A stretch of DNA of 64,000 nt, taken from NCBI GenBank assembly GCA_910585435.1, contig CAJUEJ010000027.1, positions 1 to 64,000 of the forward strand, in the 5' to 3' direction. The position numbers and the translations under genes are program-made. The notes beneath the pieces are model-generated. The model was not told where the DNA came from, searched no databases, and saw only the letters and a program-made list of their open reading frames with translations. Positions 62,511 through 64,000 of the stretch are shown one piece after another; the first letter of the stretch is position 1; the number at the start of each line of letters is the position of its first letter. The DNA is from an uncultured Hungatella sp. (lineage in GTDB: Bacteria; Bacillota; Clostridia; Lachnospirales; Lachnospiraceae).

Positions 62511-63284
62511 ATGAGCAATATTGCCCTAAACAAAAAGCGTAGACTTACGCGTTGGAAAAAGTATCTTCCGTATTTTTTTATGGTTCTTCCGGGCATACTG
62601 TATTTGATTATTTTTAAATATATTCCTATGTTCGGGAGCGTCATCGCATTTCAGGATTTTTCTTCCACAAGAGGAATTCTGGGCAGTCCCTTTGTCGGGT
62701 TTAAGCATTTTGTCAAGCTGTTTCATTATCCGGATTTTTACCGAATCCTTCGCAACTCACTGATCCTGAGCGCACTGAAAATTGTTTTCACCTTTCCGGT
62801 CCCGGTCATCCTTGCCTTAATGTTAGACGAGGTGCGGTCTGGATTTACCAAGAAAACAATCCAGACGGTTATCTGCATTCCCCATTTTGTTTCCTGGGTT
62901 GTGGTTGGCGGCCTGACCTTCAGCTTCCTTGGCGTTGGCGGCCTGTTCAACAATTTTCGTGAGATGCTGGGGCTTGAGCAGATCCTTGTGATGCAGAAGG
63001 AACAATGGTTCCGGCCAATCTATGTGATTACCGCCATCTGGAAGGATGCCGGGTGGCAGACCATTGTCTATCTGGCGGCCATTGCCGGAATCAGCACGGA
63101 GCTTTATGAATCGGCTGTTATCGACGGAGCAAGCCGTTTCCAGCGGACAAGGTACATTACGCTGCCCATCCTTGTTCCGACGATTATTACGTTGTTCCTG
63201 CTGGAGGCAGGCAAATTCATGGAGCTTGGCTTTGATCAGGTGTACAACCTCTATGTTACTACAGACGGCACAAAAAAGCCTTGA
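62511..63284 (+). pseudogene. LplB-type sugar ABC transporter permease, 3' end lost
   Basis: A 257-codon gene for the inner membrane subunit of an oligosaccharide/polysaccharide importer. MVLPGILYLIIFKYIPMFG near residue 24 and the cytoplasmic coupling EAA-type loop ELYESAVIDGASRFQRTRYITLPIL near 200 are typical. The protein should run on for roughly 50 residues after GFDQVYNLY. Instead it changes to VTTDGTKKP and stops at 63284. The last transmembrane helix is missing. GAGGAGGAA precedes the ATG. No partner permease or binding protein is in the window. Confidence 0.8.
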
Positions 63285-63390
63285 AACACTGATAAATAAA
63301 GGGTTTTGCGATATTGAAAATGTGTGGAAAATGGCATTTTACAACAAAATTACAACAATTCAGCAGAACTATACAAACAAATACAGATTG

Positions 63391-63429
63391 AAAAGCCCTG
63401 CCGCCAAAAGAAAAACAGCAAGGCTTTTT
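63391..63429 (-). terminator. Hairpin at the 3' end of the Xre-type gene
   Basis: AAAAGCC-C-TGC with GCA-A-GGCTTTT forms an imperfect stem overlapping nothing on the plus strand. It lies just beyond the stop of the minus-strand regulator. Confidence 0.45.
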
Positions 63430-63432
63430 GAA

Positions 63433-64000
63433 TTATTCTTCCCAGTGTTTTAGCATTTCGCCTACTGCATTTTTCACAATTTCCCCGGATTTTAATTTGC
63501 AGTATTCAATATTATCATCCCCGGAAACAACACGGAATATATGCCCGGTTTGGTTGGTAACGTCTTGGAGAGCTTCTTTTGCTTTTTCCTCTGCCGTCTG
63601 TATATCTTTATAATAGTTGCGGTAGTTTTCATAAGCCTTTCCAGAACCGTCTATTATATTTTGGTTAGTAACTTCCACATAGTAAGTTCCGTGCGATATT
63701 TCTCTAAGCAGTTGAACCATATATTTATCTATGAAAGTATTCAGCAGACGTTTCAGAACGGTATCTTGCGTGATTTTTTTAATGGTTTCTATGGCTTCGC
63801 TGTTTAAACCAATTTCCCCGGATGCTGTCATGTTTTCATAGTGCCTGCTGTCATTTTCCCCTAAAAGGTATTCGTAGGGAACATTAAAGAATTTGTGGTA
63901 TGCCTGCAATTCTGATAATGATGCAGTTCTTCCATGTTCCAGTTCTGATATTTTGGGCGGGGCAATTCCTAAATCCTTAGATAAGTCTTTTGCCTTGTAT
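63433..64000 (-). CDS. Xre-family regulator, N-terminus beyond the window
   Basis: The visible 189 codons run open to base 64000. The part nearest the edge encodes a helix-turn-helix of the Xre/Cro type (AKDLSKDLGIAPPKISELEHGRTA, then HKFFNVPYEYLLGEND), whose first helix is missing. A C-terminal domain of about 140 residues follows, with SEAIETIKKITQDTVLKRLLNTF and several helices that I do not recognise. Such proteins are typical repressors of prophages and integrative elements. Confidence 0.8.
   Translation of the reverse strand, partial: YKAKDLSKDLGIAPPKISELEHGRTASLSELQAYHKFFNVPYEYLLGENDSRHYENMTASGEIGLNSEAIETIKKITQDTVLKRLLNTFIDKYMVQLLREISHGTYYVEVTNQNIIDGSGKAYENYRNYYKDIQTAEEKAKEALQDVTNQTGHIFRVVSGDDNIEYCKLKSGEIVKNAVGEMLKHWEE

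Larger units (their letters stand above)
63255..64000. mobile_element. Probable edge of an integrated mobile element
   Basis: Homology to the permease ends at about 63254. The following DNA is AT-rich, has a direct repeat TTACAACAA (63339-63347 and 63350-63358), and leads to a phage/ICE-like Xre regulator gene that runs out of the window. The other end, an integrase and a duplicated target are not visible, so this is an inference. Confidence 0.5.

Noticed and set aside
1..64000. CRISPR arrays, complete insertion sequences or rRNA
   Set aside because: No regularly spaced short repeats, transposase frames or rRNA sequence were seen on reading the window.

Overview
The window reads as the chromosome of an anaerobic, spore-forming Firmicute, most likely a Lachnospiraceae member of the Clostridium XIVa / Enterocloster type (inference). 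Pointers are the spore-protease-like YyaC, the DnaD/DnaI-type primosome genes, MutS2, YhaM, a long PRPP synthetase, many AGGAGG ribosome binding sites and moderate GC. No rRNA, CRISPR array or complete insertion sequence is visible.

Left half (1-32.6 kb) is mostly core genome: a tRNA Asn-Glu-Cys cluster; mtnN; pgi; a spore/envelope block (YyaC, a LysM membrane protein, a DUF5711-like protein); glucokinase; a degenerate GGDEF-EAL protein; a CBS/DRTGG inorganic pyrophosphatase; aroK and a PfkB sugar kinase; an amidohydrolase; queT behind a probable preQ1-type leader; murC; a DnaD-DnaI pair preceded by four perfect DnaA boxes; prs; ridA; then leftward mutS2, response regulator and histidine kinase; a catalytically dead HtrA-like protein; yhaM; and rlmD.

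The middle (32.6-43.8 kb) is an accessory island: a decayed DUF1016/YhcG nuclease gene, an AraC-GNAT fusion with a MATE exporter, and a Type III restriction-modification locus of unusual form. It is arranged mod-res-mod'. The two mod genes are nearly identical in promoter, leader and first ~170 codons, diverge through the target-recognition region, and share a short identical 3' end. This is the most interesting system in the window: a restriction locus carrying a second, independently promoted specificity subunit.

From 43.8 to 54.7 kb lie ackA, a TetR regulator facing glgB across a palindromic operator, an rRNA cytosine methyltransferase, and an AraC-controlled run of two sugar-phosphate-isomerase-like TIM barrels and two Gfo/Idh/MocA oxidoreductases, which resembles oxidative (3-keto) glycoside cleavage sets. 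A tRNA-Gly follows.

The right end (54.8-64 kb) is a leftward catabolic operon in decay: a glycosidase-like protein, a D-2-hydroxyacid dehydrogenase, a truncated alpha/beta hydrolase ending in a dispersed repeat, a tartronate-semialdehyde-reductase-like enzyme, a DUF1116 (YlbE/AllG-like) protein and an FdrA-like protein joined out of frame to the 3' half of an acetate-kinase-like gene. A divergent LplB-type permease gene is cut short near 63255, where a new segment with an Xre-type regulator begins, probably the edge of an integrated mobile element.
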